A stretch of 64,000 nucleotides of DNA from Coniella vitis. Taxonomy: Eukaryota > Ascomycota > Sordariomycetes > Diaporthales > Schizoparmaceae. The notes beneath the pieces are model-generated. The model had not been told where the DNA came from, searched no databases, and was given only the letters and a program-made list of their open reading frames with translations. This document shows positions 23,908 to 35,498 of the stretch, one piece after another. The position numbers and the translations under genes are program-made. The DNA lies in NCBI GenBank assembly GCA_011317545.1, contig WUJK01000011.1, positions 1,007,501 to 1,071,500 on the forward strand. Reading direction: 5' to 3'. The number at the start of each line of letters is the position of its first letter. Position 1 is the stretch's first letter.

Positions 23908-23960
23908 CTGCTGCTGCTGCTGCTGCTGCTGCTGCGAGAGAGAGAGAGAGAGAGAGAGAG
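23908..23960 (+). repeat. Compound microsatellite (CTG)9-(GA)12
   Basis: Nine CTG units at 23908-23934 run directly into twelve GA units at 23936-23960. Intergenic. Confidence 0.9.
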
Positions 23961-25630
23961 TATATAGGGTGGTGCAATAGCGTTCGAAGCCCTCCATTCT
24001 GTAGCGATATGAGGTTGGCAGATCAAAGGGCCAACGAAGTCGCTGTCATGGTATGTTAGCATGTTGCTCTCAGGAGCCATCACTGTACTGTCATCACATG
24101 TTGATCTGGATGACCTGACCTGGGAGTAGATCAACGGTTGAACAAGTGATCCCATGATCTTTTGACATGTCCGCTATATACTCCTTGAGGTCCTGTACGT
24201 CAGCCGGCCGTATCTTTGGTTGGCTCTCTCTCTCCCTCCCTCGGCCTCCCGTTGCTTTGGAAGCAACTAGGCATTCGGCTTCGGGCGCTGAGGGACCCAT
24301 GGCTCGATATTGGTGGCGTTTGTCCGATCAGCCTTGGCCTGGGCAGTGGGCTAAAAGTGACTGCTCGACCGTGCTTCTCTAACCCAGTCTTCATATTCCG
24401 CCCCATGGGCACAGAAAGTCGAGACGAAGGACAAGCTCGAGCTAACCGCAATACCAGACGCGGGAGCAGTGAGGCGTAAATAGACCGGCTTTACTGTCGG
24501 CAACCAGGAAACACCAGTCCTTTTGTGTCGTCGTAGTCGTAATCGTGGGTTTCAAGAACCCGAAAAAAAGCCCGCAAGAGTTCTTGTGTGTGTGTTCCGA
24601 GCAAAGGCACACGAGTGTGTGTCTACGGGTGTGACCTGGTTCGGGCACGCCGACTGTTACACCACACAGCCAGAAGCATGTTTCCCAATTCTTCCGTATT
24701 CATGGGTGAGGAACTGTGCTCTCTTGAGGAGGATGTGGCGACGACCCATCGGCAGCGAAACGGCAGTGCAGCTTTCCCCTTAGCCACGCCTCGCTTCACA
24801 CTCCCTCGCGTCCAAGTGTAGTTCATGGCCAGTCGTTCTGCACACATGTTTAGTTTAGGATAAAGTCATCACTCGGAATGGACGACTCGGACCAGGAATT
24901 TCCGAGGTGGCCCCCACCAAGTTCCGAACGGGAAGGACTTCAATGGGGAGACTGAGAAGACCGGCGCTGTTGGTACTCGACGCATCCACCACCGTGATCT
25001 ACCACCATTGGCCCATTTTCGCAGCAGTGGCCTTGTTTGCTGTTTGATGGAATGGTTGGTATATGATGTACGGGCCGGCCGAGTTCGGTACAACGAGAGC
25101 CGACAACCTGCTTATAAAGTTGCGCTAAACATGAACCTGTTTGGTGACGAAAAGATTTATCTGGGAAGCGCGGCGTTAGGCTGCGGCATATATTCGAGGA
25201 CGATGTCTGCAAAACTTATGCGCAAAAGCAAACCCGATGCACTAGATAAATTTACTCAGATTGAGCCTGTGTATGTGAGCAAGTCGAGAAACGAGCATTC
25301 ATATCTCGAATCCCATGAATCAAGGCTTATTGTGTTTTGCCTAGCAGCCACACGATGACTGATTGGAAGTTCATGTTGAGAACTTCTCGAAAAAAAAAAA
25401 TATTAAGTACACTCTTCTGTTTGTGATTGCGGCCGGCCCATTGTCTTGTATCTCTCGCTCGTCTACGTTGACGAGATTCGGATCCGGTTCTGCATAACGA
25501 TGCCGCCAGCAACTCACGGAGGCACAGCAACGGCAGTGCCCTCCAATTCACACAATCACCGTATACCGAATTCTTTCCACCTCTTCAATTCTCTTTGGCT
25601 GTGGGTCTCAAAACCACCAGGATAGGTCCG

Positions 25631-27967
25631 CTAATCATCATCGTCGATCGGTTTCCGACTGACACTAGCAATGAAGCTCTGATACGATTCCTCCTCGCCA
25701 ACCATCTTGTTGTTCGTCTTGGGCGGCGTAGCCTTGGCTAAGAGCTTCATCGTCTTATCCTTTTTCCACGTCAGACCCTTCTTGTACGTCTCACTAACAC
25801 TTCGCTCATCTACTTCGGGTGTGGCGTGCTTCGAGTCGGCCGGCTTGTTCTCCTTTTCACCGTCTTCCTTTGTCTCTTCTCGCGGTCTTGGTAGCCGCAT
25901 TGCCAGCAACACATATTCTGCGCGTGTCATGTTATCCATGATATCGTCCATGTACCGCGTGACCTCGTCTTGTGGTGCCACAACCTTGTGGAAGTAGTCC
26001 AGGTATCTAGGCTGTGTTGTGGATATCCGAATCGTAACAGGCTGATAATAGTCAAGCTTCGGGTCGCCTCCATATTCCGAGGCGCTCCCCTTGAGTACAA
26101 GAAGAAAAGATGCGATGATTTGTGGGCCCCATGACGTCGAGATCTGTTCTATAATGCTGAACTTGGGGAAAAGATATCGGTCACCGTTTCCGCCAGCGAA
26201 TTCAAAGACGACTGCTGCTACATCGGGTTTGACGGCTGGTGGGGGACCTTTGGAGCGAAGAGCCTGCTGAGGCGCAGCTTGGGCATGCGACTGTTGCGCC
26301 GCTGTGTTCTGGGCCTGTCCGTTGGTTGTGCCATTGGTCTTTGTAGAGGGAGCTGAAGACGATGGCTTTTGCTGGCCCAACTGACCCTTCAAGCGTTCCA
26401 AAGCCTCCTTGAGATCAGTAGCGTCCATGAATTGAGGTGCACCTTGTGAGATGCGCTCAACACGGGCCAATGTTTTGGGGTCATCAAGGGCTGCCTTCAC
26501 TAATTCCACAACCAAAGCATTGCTGTTGGCAGGAGGTATGAGGTCGGCAGAAGTCTGGTTTTGATTCGTCTTCTTGATGATTGTGACTATACAAGCCACT
26601 TCATCAGCAAAGTACTTGACCGTCTTGCCATCGACAAAGAGTCGTTCAGCAGAGGGCCCTTGCGATGCGCCTTTCCTCTTGCTCTCGGCTGTGATCTGAT
26701 CGATAATCGCCTGGAAGCGCGCGAGCTCATCTTTTGGCGCATTACCATTTGCCACTCGTTTCATCAAGTCTCGCAGTTGAGGGTCTTCATTTGCCTTTTC
26801 CGCTAGCGTGACAATGATAGGGTCGGTCCCTGGCACAGCCGGCTGAGGAGGACGGTTTGCTGGAGGCGCAGGTCGAGGAGGCCCTTGGGGAGCTGCAGGC
26901 GCAACAGCTAGTGCAGGTGGACGATTTGAGCCTGGAAAGGCAGGACCTGTGGTTGCCAGCGGTGCTGGCGATACAGTTGTTGTTGACGCCCCGGGTGCTG
27001 GTGCAGTTGTACTTGGTAGTTGTTGGCCAGGCAAGGCTGCTGAAGACGGTGTAACTTGTGCTTTTGTATATGCCGGGCCCGTGTGGGATGTAGTATTGGA
27101 GGACGGTGGCGGTCTTGGCTGTTGGGATAGCGGAGCAGCGGGGACAGAAGCCGCAGAGGAGTTAGGCGGCGCAGCCGAAGAAGGTACGGGCTTTGGTGGT
27201 TGGCCGTGGGTTGCGGGCGACGCTGTGGTTGGTGTCGACGGTTTGGATGAAGAAGTGGGCGGGGCGGGCGGAGGCATGACTCCATTGGGAGGGCCGTATT
27301 GTAAATTTGGTCGAACTGGCTGCTGTGACGCAGATTTGTTGGGATCCTTAACCGCGTACATGGTAGCTTCAAAGTAGTGTGGCTCGAGAGAAATGGTGAC
27401 CTGGCCAATCTTGGTCATGCTGTCCTTGGGCGGGTTTTTGGGATCTTCTTGCAAAACGCCCTTTTTCTTGACTGGTTTGGTCCAATACTTTTCAAAGAGA
27501 CCATCGCTTATCCAACGCTGGCGCGATCGAGAAAGTGATTCAGCCAAGACGCCACTGGAGAGGGACAAGAGTGAGTTAGCATTCTCTCTATCTAGCCAAG
27601 GGCGTCATGCTGTCGCGCTGCAAGTAGATTCCTTCTGGCGACAGCAAGGCGCTTCACACACAGTCGGGTCCTCCTATTCTCACCTCTCTTGAAACGACTG
27701 GTAGTCCTTCATGGGAAGATCCTCAGGCTGGGCATTCTCAACGGTAGGTAGGGGCTTCCCAGGCTGGATCGCGGTAGGCAACGGCGGCGGCTGTGGAGGC
27801 TGAGACTGGACGTCATCATCGTCTGGCTGCTGTGTGTCGGGGGTGCTATTCGAGGCACTAGCCAGGGTGGCAGCGCGATGGTCGGGTGGTGTTGCCGTCC
27901 TGCCCTTCTTCGCGGCCTGCTCAACACGTGCAGCCGCACGCGCGGGCATCTTCCTCTTCCTCTCCAT
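25631..27967 (-). CDS. SWC3: SWR1 chromatin-remodelling complex subunit SWC3
   Basis: There are two exons, 27967-27684 and 27554-25631, giving 735 residues. The splice completes SGVLAESLSRSRQRWISDGLFEKYW, which corresponds to the SGVLxxSLxxSRxxWxxGxxFExYW block near the N-terminus of yeast Swc3. A long Pro/Ala/Gln-rich region follows (residues about 150-270). Then comes EDPQLRDLMKRVANG, matching a conserved Swc3 helix, and a C-terminal domain containing FEFAGGNGDRYLFPK. SWR1 exchanges histone H2A for H2A.Z in nucleosomes, and Swc3 is one of its least conserved subunits. The ATG at 27967 precedes a basic nuclear-type segment (MERKRKMPARAAA). It is divergent from the ABHD12-like gene. Confidence 0.85.
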
Positions 27968-28773
27968 CGCGACGCGGGTCTGTGGGTAGCCCAGGCACAA
28001 GGATTGTGGCGGTATCGGTCGCGTCGTGCTATGTTTGATACATGGACGGCAGTCGAGTCCCGGGTGGACCACAAGCGAGGGTGGGCGGGGTCGAGCGGAC
28101 AAGGTCGAAGAATGGCAAGTAAGTTTGCAAAGATGTGTTGAGTTGGGCTTCACAAGTTAAAGTCCAAGTTCAAAAGCTGGGTGGAGTCGAGACCAGACGT
28201 TGGCTCCTCGACTAGGTACATGTGCTATGTAGACTTGCACTAGCCTAAAAGTCTGGGGTCTGGCTCCTCCCTCTGGCTGCAGCTGCAGTATCAATCTCAG
28301 CAAGCACATGCTGCATGTACACCCCTGTAATTGTACCTTCGGGTGATTATATACCTCCCTATACTAGGGACCTAGACAGCTAGATAGTCGAACTCTTAGT
28401 AGCTCGTGACAAAGCTCCCAACATAGGTTCGATACATTGAATTGGACTGGACTTTTGTTTTCGCTTCGCCCCTTTCGGGAAGATACTCCAGGTCAATGTT
28501 GCTTATATCGATTTGGCTAATCCAAGTCCTGTACTTGTTAGCTTATCGGCAAATGGAAGGGGCATTATTGCATGGCAACTTTGAACTACATAGAACGTAT
28601 GAGCCTGATTACAAGCTGATTATGTAATACCTAGGTAGTGTCATTTACTCTGTATATCCATTACTGTCGCCTCCAGACGACAACAGCTCTATTTATTTCA
28701 CTATCCTCCTATCCGTAGTAGCATTATAAACGTCTTGGGCTCGTTTTTGGTTAGCCAGTTCACTAATTACCAC
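27968..28773. promoter_or_regulatory. Shared upstream region of SWC3 and the ABHD12-like gene
   Basis: An 806-bp spacer between divergent genes. It contains one copy of the palindrome TACCTAGGTA (28628-28637) and a variant of the nonamer near 28229. No coding sequence is recognised. Confidence 0.5.
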
Positions 28774-30230
28774 ATGTCACCTTCCAAGTCCGACTCAAGC
28801 AAGGCATACTGGGCGTTTGCTGCCCTGGGCCCTGTTGCCCTGTATGGAATCATCATTGGCCTATTGGGCATTCCTTTTTTCCAGAGACAGTGAGTCTACT
28901 ACAGTAATGCTTTTTGCTGGATGCACAGTTACGCGGCACCAGCTCTTGGCTCACAGTCTTCCCAAGGGCCCTTTATGCCCACAAGATTCATACTCTGTGG
29001 TGGAATGATGTCAAGGTGCCTGAGAAATGGGGCTTCGCAAGTATGCCTCTTCCCCCCAAGATGATCTGCCCGAGGGCCTCCTGATTGATGTGCTGCCCAG
29101 AAAACCAAGTCACACCGTTTACACTTACCACAGCAGATGGAGTGAAACTGTACTCATGGCACATATTGCCTCTTGGCACCTATGTCCAGAATGAAGCAGC
29201 CTTGTCACAAGCAACGCCTGTTGCTTTGGATGACTACGCCTCTTCCGAGGCATTTCGGCTTTTGAAGGATGACCCAGATGCTCGTCTTGTCATCAGCTGT
29301 AAGTCATCGCCATATCATCTACCGATGGTCCTGGAAGCGCAGATACTGAGTCGCGTTGCCAAACATACTCTAGTTCATGGAAATGCTGGCCACATTGCCC
29401 AGAATGCTCGGGCGCCCCAGTACCGTCTACTCAGCACCATGAACCCGAAGTGGCACATCATCGCCATTGACTACCGCGGATACGGCCACAGCACTGGTAC
29501 ACCTACCGAAGACGGTCTGATCACCGATGCCTCTACGCTGGTCAACTTTGCTCTCAACGTGCTCAACATTCCGCCTCGGCGAATCCTGCTGCTGGGCCAG
29601 AGCTTAGGCACAGCAGTGGCCGCGGCAACGGCAGAAAAGTACTCGCGCGAACAGGAAATTGACTTTGCGAGCGTCATCCTCGTCGCGCCATTTTCCAGTC
29701 TTCCCACGATGCTGGCAAACTACTCACTCGCTGGGTTTGTGCCCTTGCTGAAGCCGCTGGGCGCCGTCCCTATATTGCTAAGACGAGTGCTTGGGCTTGT
29801 TGTGGACAAGTGGAACTCGTTGGACCGGCTGGCTGCTTGGGCGGCGCAAACGAGGGAACGGAATGGACGATTGAGGCTACATTTAGTGGCTGCTGCTGAC
29901 GACTGGGACATTCCGTGTGTGGAAAGCGGCAAGATCTTCGACGCTGTCGCGAAATCTAGTCTTACACACGGCCATAGGATGGATGAGCGGCGCTTCCTGG
30001 AGATGAAGGATGAGAGCACCGATGTTCGAGGTCAAGATGCATTCAAAATCACATGGCAGGGCGATGGTGACATCGTTATTGTGCACGAGCAATTCGCATA
30101 TGGAGGTGAGTCACGGCATGATGCCATCTCTACTCAGATAACTGGACTGACATGCCGCGGTATAGGACACAACGATATCATGGTGTACGCTCCTCTTGCC
30201 CAGGCCGTTCTGGCTGCCTTTGAGGCTTGA
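28774..30230 (+). CDS. ABHD12-like membrane serine hydrolase
   Basis: There are five exons: 28774-28889, 28967-29040, 29101-29298, 29374-30105 and 30166-30230, giving 394 residues. Exon 1 encodes an N-terminal membrane anchor (GPVALYGIIIGLLGIPFF). After the splices come the family blocks ALYAHKIHTLWW, GFAKNQVTPF and WHILPLG. The oxyanion block is HGNAGH (131-136), the nucleophile is S206 in LGQSLG, the likely acid lies in the DDWDIP segment (305-310), and H375 in GGHND completes the triad. Relatives cleave monoacylglycerols and lysophospholipids at ER membranes. The first intron has a second in-frame acceptor that would add eight residues. The chosen one matches the family spacing better. Confidence 0.88.
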
Positions 30231-31199
30231 ACAGAGCTGGTGCTTTTGAGCTATATTATTTTGGTAAGCCCTATACCACTATTATTTTGAACAAGTACTT
30301 TCAGCGCAGCTGTAGCCTTGTCATACATCTGGTCAGGATTGTGTGGTGTCCTTATGTTTCTATTGTAATGTAACATGAGTAGTCATGGTTCAGCGTCCAA
30401 GAGAGGCTGGAGATTGTCGGTAAGGAGAAAGAAGGCGAACTGTGTTGCCCCGTTCGAATGAAGAAGTATAAAACCGCTTACGGCTCAATACTCAAATATG
30501 GTTCTTTCTGCTCCATTGTTTCCTGATCAGCAGTGTATTTATACAAGGGCCGGTCTCTCCCACATTCACAGGTCGGAGTGCACTTTTGAATACGAGTCTG
30601 GCGTGTGATAAGTGGCCATCCCTGTAGCGTCGCTGACGCTTTACCCATCGAACCGACTCTCTGGGCGCACAATTCGATCGCAACGTGAATGGCCCAGTTT
30701 CCCTGTATCCTCGAGTCAGGTGTGCCATCAGAATACTATGATGTGGTAACAAGTTCAAGCCTCCTTCAATCAAATGAGTGCGTGTGCCTATAAAGATGGC
30801 ATTCATGCAGTCAGCCAGACACAGCCACCTCCAGTGCGGCTGTGATAACCTCCGAGAGGGCGCGGGAGTTGTTCCAGCGGTTGATACGGTCAGGTTGACC
30901 TGCCGAGCCTTCGATGTTTTTAGTGAGCCTTTCTAATGTACTTACTACACGTGCAGAGCATGTTAATTCCTGGGCAAGAGTCTTGGCGTCGCTTGGCTGC
31001 CTAAAGCCTCCTATTAAATCCGGTTAGTATTTATATCCCCAGATATCCTCGGTGCCCACTCCCTGGCAACTCCTTCCAACAGTTAGTCGTCCAATCGCGT
31101 TTTTCTCCCTCAAACCAATTGAGAAGTCATTCACAATTTTGGCAGATCGCAAGTTTCGCTCGGAAGAAAACAAGAATAAGAAAAAAAATCATCGCAGTC
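30231..31199. other. Spacer before the 422-residue unknown
   Basis: Intergenic. It includes the 3' flank of the ABHD12-like gene and, at its right end, the leader of the next gene. An A-rich stretch (about 31165-31190) lies just before the start codon. No gene seen. Confidence 0.5.
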
Positions 31200-32468
31200 A
31201 TGGGCAAACCTGACTCCGCCAATACGTCTGCGGACGCCATCTCCCTGCATTCGCAGCCCGGTGATCGCTACTACGACGACGATGCCCCTGAGTTGCCGCC
31301 AGGAATCGATGAAAACGATGATCTCCCTCCGCTCTACGAAGACGTGCCTGGTGCGAGCACAAGTGCCAGCGAGCCTTTGCTCTTTTCCGACCAGAACACG
31401 GTTCCCAACCCAACTGCTGCAGCTGCAGCAGCAGCAGCAGGCTCCAATTCTGATCCTACTTCTGCTGCCGTCCAGCTGGTCCCCTTTAAGCGCGATGAGT
31501 ACATCAGTTACTTTCTGAATAGCAACCTCGACACAGACCCGGACTATCTCGAGCAGCAGGTCCGCCAATGGGCCGCCTGGCCGCCCCGGCCCTTTGTGCG
31601 CATCCACGGCCACCATCGCGAGCAGGCGCGCGAACGCGATAACAGAAAGACGACGCGCAATGTCACAGACTTTGACATTTCGGTCGAGCTGACACCGTAC
31701 CTGTGTCCGTCTCTGGGGCTCGGCACAGCTGCGACGGCCAACTGCACGCTGGACACGGCCGAGGACACAGACAAGGTGCGGCGCGGCGGGGTGTGTCGAA
31801 CGCGGGCTCGGCGGGCGCGCCGCGGCGGCGGCGGACGGGTGGAGCTGGGCATGGTTGAGAAGCCGACGCTGGCCGAGTGGTGTCACCGGTACTGCGCGAC
31901 ACACTCGCCGCTCAAGACATTCCAGCTGCGGCGCAGAATGGTGGGCTTCAACGAGACGTTTGTGCGGGAGCAGATTGCGGGCTTGGTACGCACGACGAAT
32001 TATCAGGGTGCACTTGAAATTACGTTCCCTGTGCGCGATGAAAAGATTGAGGTATGGAGTGAGTGCCGCATCAACGAGTGGCGGCTGACCAAGGCCATTT
32101 ACGTCATTTTTTGCATGACTTTTCTTTGGATCTTTACCTGGCCGTACTTGTTCTTGCGGACCAAGAAGTTTGAGACGGTCACGGCCTCGTGGCACTTTTC
32201 ATCGCTTGATGCGCAGGGCGCCAGGAGTTACGCGACGATAGCGGAGCATCAGTGGTATAGCATGTGGGCCAAGACGATCAAGAAGGCTGTATTGAGCAAG
32301 AGGCAAGGCACGCTCGACCAGCAAGACTTACGGATGGCTGAAGCAGTACCCTCGGCGTTCAACACGGGCAACACCGCTGTCGACGGTGCCTTGGGCGTGC
32401 TGCAAGCGGGCATCAATGCAATGAACACGGTCAACCAGCAAATGGGCTGGGGAGGACATCAAGCCTAG
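31200..32468 (+). CDS. Conserved-looking membrane-associated protein, function unknown
   Basis: This is an intronless frame of 422 residues. The ATG at 31200 is the first real one; the frame is open further upstream without an ATG. The N-terminal 90 residues are acidic and disordered (PPLYEDVPG, a PPxY-type motif) with an alanine run at about 71-79 encoded by a GCA/GCT tract. A folded core follows (YISYFLNSNLDTDPDYLEQQ, then an Arg/Gly-rich insert, then FQLRRRMVGFNETFVREQI). One hydrophobic segment at about residues 298-320 (AIYVIFCMTFLWIFTWPYLF) is likely a membrane span. I do not recognise a named family. The PPxY-like motif suggests a possible WW-domain partner, which is inference. Confidence 0.8.
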   Translation: MGKPDSANTSADAISLHSQPGDRYYDDDAPELPPGIDENDDLPPLYEDVPGASTSASEPLLFSDQNTVPNPTAAAAAAAAGSNSDPTSAAVQLVPFKRDEYISYFLNSNLDTDPDYLEQQVRQWAAWPPRPFVRIHGHHREQARERDNRKTTRNVTDFDISVELTPYLCPSLGLGTAATANCTLDTAEDTDKVRRGGVCRTRARRARRGGGGRVELGMVEKPTLAEWCHRYCATHSPLKTFQLRRRMVGFNETFVREQIAGLVRTTNYQGALEITFPVRDEKIEVWSECRINEWRLTKAIYVIFCMTFLWIFTWPYLFLRTKKFETVTASWHFSSLDAQGARSYATIAEHQWYSMWAKTIKKAVLSKRQGTLDQQDLRMAEAVPSAFNTGNTAVDGALGVLQAGINAMNTVNQQMGWGGHQA

Positions 32469-32974
32469 GACATGCACCAGTCAAGAAATGGAATTGTCAT
32501 TGGCTTCTTGTATACTATTGTTGGGATAGAATTCTTTGAATGCGCCACAAGACAAATTGATCAGAGGAAGCACGAAAATCAAATGTCATGATCTCTATAA
32601 TAATTTCCAGACAAGTGAACCTGCTGCTGGGGATCTGCTATTTACATAGTACAGCAGCAAGTAGGTACTTAGTTTAGGTACCTCCCAGTACCTGGGTATC
32701 GTATCTACGTACTTATCGATAAGCTGCATAGTACAGCAGTTGGGCTTCCCCGCAGCCCACCACACCATCTGTAACTTCCAAGTTAGCCCGACAGCCCACT
32801 TGCCCTGACACCCCTCCACCGACACTTTGGTCCTTCAGCGTCAGGGACAACACACGTCGCCTTCCTCACCCCCCACTTTGGGACTACCAGCAAGTCGCTG
32901 CACGTCGATTTTTCTCTCTTTTTCTTTTTTATACCTTAACACCAGCCCCCCACTGTTCTAGAGGAGAGCAGGCC
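32469..32974. promoter_or_regulatory. Upstream region of NMT1
   Basis: It holds one exact TACATAGTA copy (32643-32651) and a near copy around 32727, each followed by CAGCAG. A pyrimidine-rich tract (32909-32931) lies about 45 bp upstream of the NMT1 ATG, a common fungal core-promoter feature. Confidence 0.5.
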
Positions 32975-34784
32975 ATGTCGGGGGTAGAGTCGAAACAGCT
33001 GGACGCAGCTACCACAGCTGCCGAGGCCAACGAGCCCACGCTCGACAAGGGCAAGCAACCCGCCGCTGCCTCAGACGACGAGGACGAGGTCGAGGTCGAC
33101 GACGTTGAAGAAGGTGGCGAGGAGGCACCGGAAGGCACAGGCGCAGGCGATGCAGCTGCTGCCGCCAAGAAAAAGAAGAAGAAGTCTAAGCGCAAGAAGA
33201 TCAAGGCTGCGCTGACGGGCGGCAGCACCGACCAGCCCAACGAGGATACGGCCGACAAGATCAAGACACTCCTCAACCGCTTGCCCGAAAACGAAATCCA
33301 AGAGCTCGTCAAGCGTAACCCGGAACTACTCAAGGACTATGGCTCCGACCCAGCCAAGGCTGCAGAGGCCTTCAAGATGCTCTCACTCAACGACGTGCTG
33401 ACAGGCCTGGCGCTCAATGGCAAAAACGCAAAAGACATGGGCAGCTACAAGTTCTGGAAGACACAGCCTGTGCCCAAGTTTGACGAGATCTCGGACAAGC
33501 CGGTCGAGGAGGGACCGCTCGAGACCAAGTCGATTGATGACGTGCCCAAGGAGCCCCAGAAGCTAATTGACGGCTTCGAGTGGGTGGACATGGACCTTCA
33601 GGACGACGGCGAAATGAAAGAGGTCTACCAACTGCTCAATGGCCACTATGTCGAGGATGATGAGGCCATGTTCCGCTTCAACTACGGAACCGCCATCCTG
33701 AAATGGTCCCTCATGGCGCCGGGCTGGAAAAAGGAATGGCACGTTGGCATCCGTGACTGCCGTCTCAAGGACCGCCGCCCGCTCGTCGCCTTTATCTCAG
33801 CTGTGCCCATGACGATTCGCGTTCGCAACAAGAACTTTGTCGCTTCCGAAGTCAACTTCCTGTGCGTGCACAAGAAGCTGCGCAACAAGCGACTCGCCCC
33901 CATTCTCATCAAGGAGATCACGCGCCGCTCCAACCTCCACGGCATCTGGCAGGGCGTCTACACTGGCGGCATTGTCCTGCCCAAACCCGTCAGCACATGT
34001 CGCTACTTCCATCGCTCTATCAACTGGAAGAAGCTTTACGAGATTGGCTTTAGCCCCTTACCATCCAACAGCAAACCAGAGTGGCAGATTCGCAAGTATG
34101 CACTGCCGGAGCGCACAAGCATTCCCGGTTTACGCGAAATGACAAAGAAGGATGTGCCCGCCGTCAATAAGCTCATGACACGGTACCAAAAGCGTTTCGA
34201 CATATCGCCCGAGTGGAATGAGGAGGAGACAGCCCACTGGCTGTTGCAACCGCGCAGCGACGGCGAGGAGCAGGCTGTCTGGACCTATGTCGTTGAGGTA
34301 AGGAAATGAATCCCCACCCCAGCTGCAAGCCTCCTTCTGCCCGTACCAGCACCGCTAACACGCTCTATCTCTTACACAGGACGAACACAAAAACATCACC
34401 GACTTCTTCTCCTTTTACAACGTCCAATCCACAATCATCAACCACCCACGCCACAACGTCCTCAATGTCGCCTACCTCTTTTACTACGCCACGGAAAAGG
34501 GCCTGACAACGCCGCACGTCGACAAGTCCGCCCTCAAAGACCGCCTCAACAAGCTCGTCGCCGATGCCTTGGTTGTCGCCAAGCGCAACAACTTTGACGT
34601 CTTTAACGCCCTTTCGCTGGCTGACAATACGCTCTTTTTGGAGCAGCAGAAGTTTGGCCCCGGTGATGGCTCGTTGCACTACTACTTGTTTAATTACCGC
34701 GCGAACCCGATTGCGGGTGGTGTGGACAAGCGGAATATGGCGGACCCAGAGAATTTGAGTGGCGTGGGTCTTGTCATGATGTGA
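32975..34784 (+). CDS. NMT1: Glycylpeptide N-tetradecanoyltransferase (N-myristoyltransferase)
   Basis: There are two exons, 32975-34297 and 34380-34784, giving 575 residues. The N-terminus is acidic, then has a lysine run (AAAAAKKKKKKSKRKK) typical of the ribosome-binding tail. The catalytic part shows YKFWKTQPVPKFDE, FRFNYGTAILKWSLMAPGW, the acyl-CoA-binding block EVNFLCVHKKLRNKRLAPIL and the substrate-side block IWQGVYTGGIVLPKPV. The splice falls in phase 0 after YVVE and continues DEHKNITDFFSFY. It ends in GVGLVMM, as the family requires a C-terminal carboxylate for catalysis. The enzyme attaches myristate to N-terminal glycines of proteins such as Arf GTPases. It likely depends on prior action of MAP1, also in this window. 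Confidence 0.97.
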
Positions 34785-35498
34785 GGGAGGGCAAGAAAAG
34801 GGGTGGCAAGAGGAAAGGGCAGGGGTAGGAAGGATAGGATGACAGAGGTGTTTGTCTATAACAACATCATAGGAACGGGGAGGGGGTTCTTGTGTAGCAC
34901 TCTATCAAACAAAACGTGAGACATCTCCATCCTATTCAGAAATTATGGTACGCATGAATGGAACGTTATGTAGGCCTACTGACTCTGTGAGTGATTTGGG
35001 AGAACTGTACATTGGGAGAACCAAATGAGTAAATAACTGGAAGAACTTGCTTTGATGCTTTGGGCGCGAAGGCGAGCCGCAATTGCTGCTTTCCCTGTTG
35101 GTTTCGCGAGCGTGGAAGAACGTGTTGGCGTAGCCCCAGACGGCGTCAGGGACTTTTGGTTGAAAGCATCCCCAGGTTTTGTTTATGGGACTCAAAACAC
35201 CGACGCAAGTGGCGATAGCACCCTAGTTTGCATAATAGCTGATAGCAAATACCAATTTACTCTGCCCGTGTGTGTAAGAGCAGAAAAACTTTGCAACATG
35301 TATCGTGTGCCACATTGCATCTCCACTTGACGTCTACACTCACACATAAAGTGATATATATCGAACCTCCAACGCCCTACGCTCACGATTGCTAAACTAA
35401 AACATAAGTATATCCCGTGACCACGTATCGTCCTTGTATATAAAACCTCAGGTCAAACCCCAATTCCCCAACGGGACCCCCCCCTCCCCGGCAGCCCT
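34785..35498. other. Convergent 3' flanks of NMT1 and the alpha/beta hydrolase
   Basis: No coding sequence recognised. A C-rich stretch lies near 35475-35490. Confidence 0.5.

Larger units (their letters stand above)
22466..25630. other. Long gene-free spacer, partly AT-rich
   Basis: It holds the Rds1-like 3' flank and the SWC3 3' flank. The first kilobase is AT-rich. Repeats cluster at 23816-23960: T22, then (CTG)9 directly followed by (GA)12. No frame here resembles a known family. Confidence 0.5.

Noticed and set aside
31131..32195. A 354-codon antisense frame opposite the 422-residue unknown
   Set aside because: Its composition (Arg, Cys, Ser rich) is that of a shadow frame. The sense frame has a sensible membrane span and start context.
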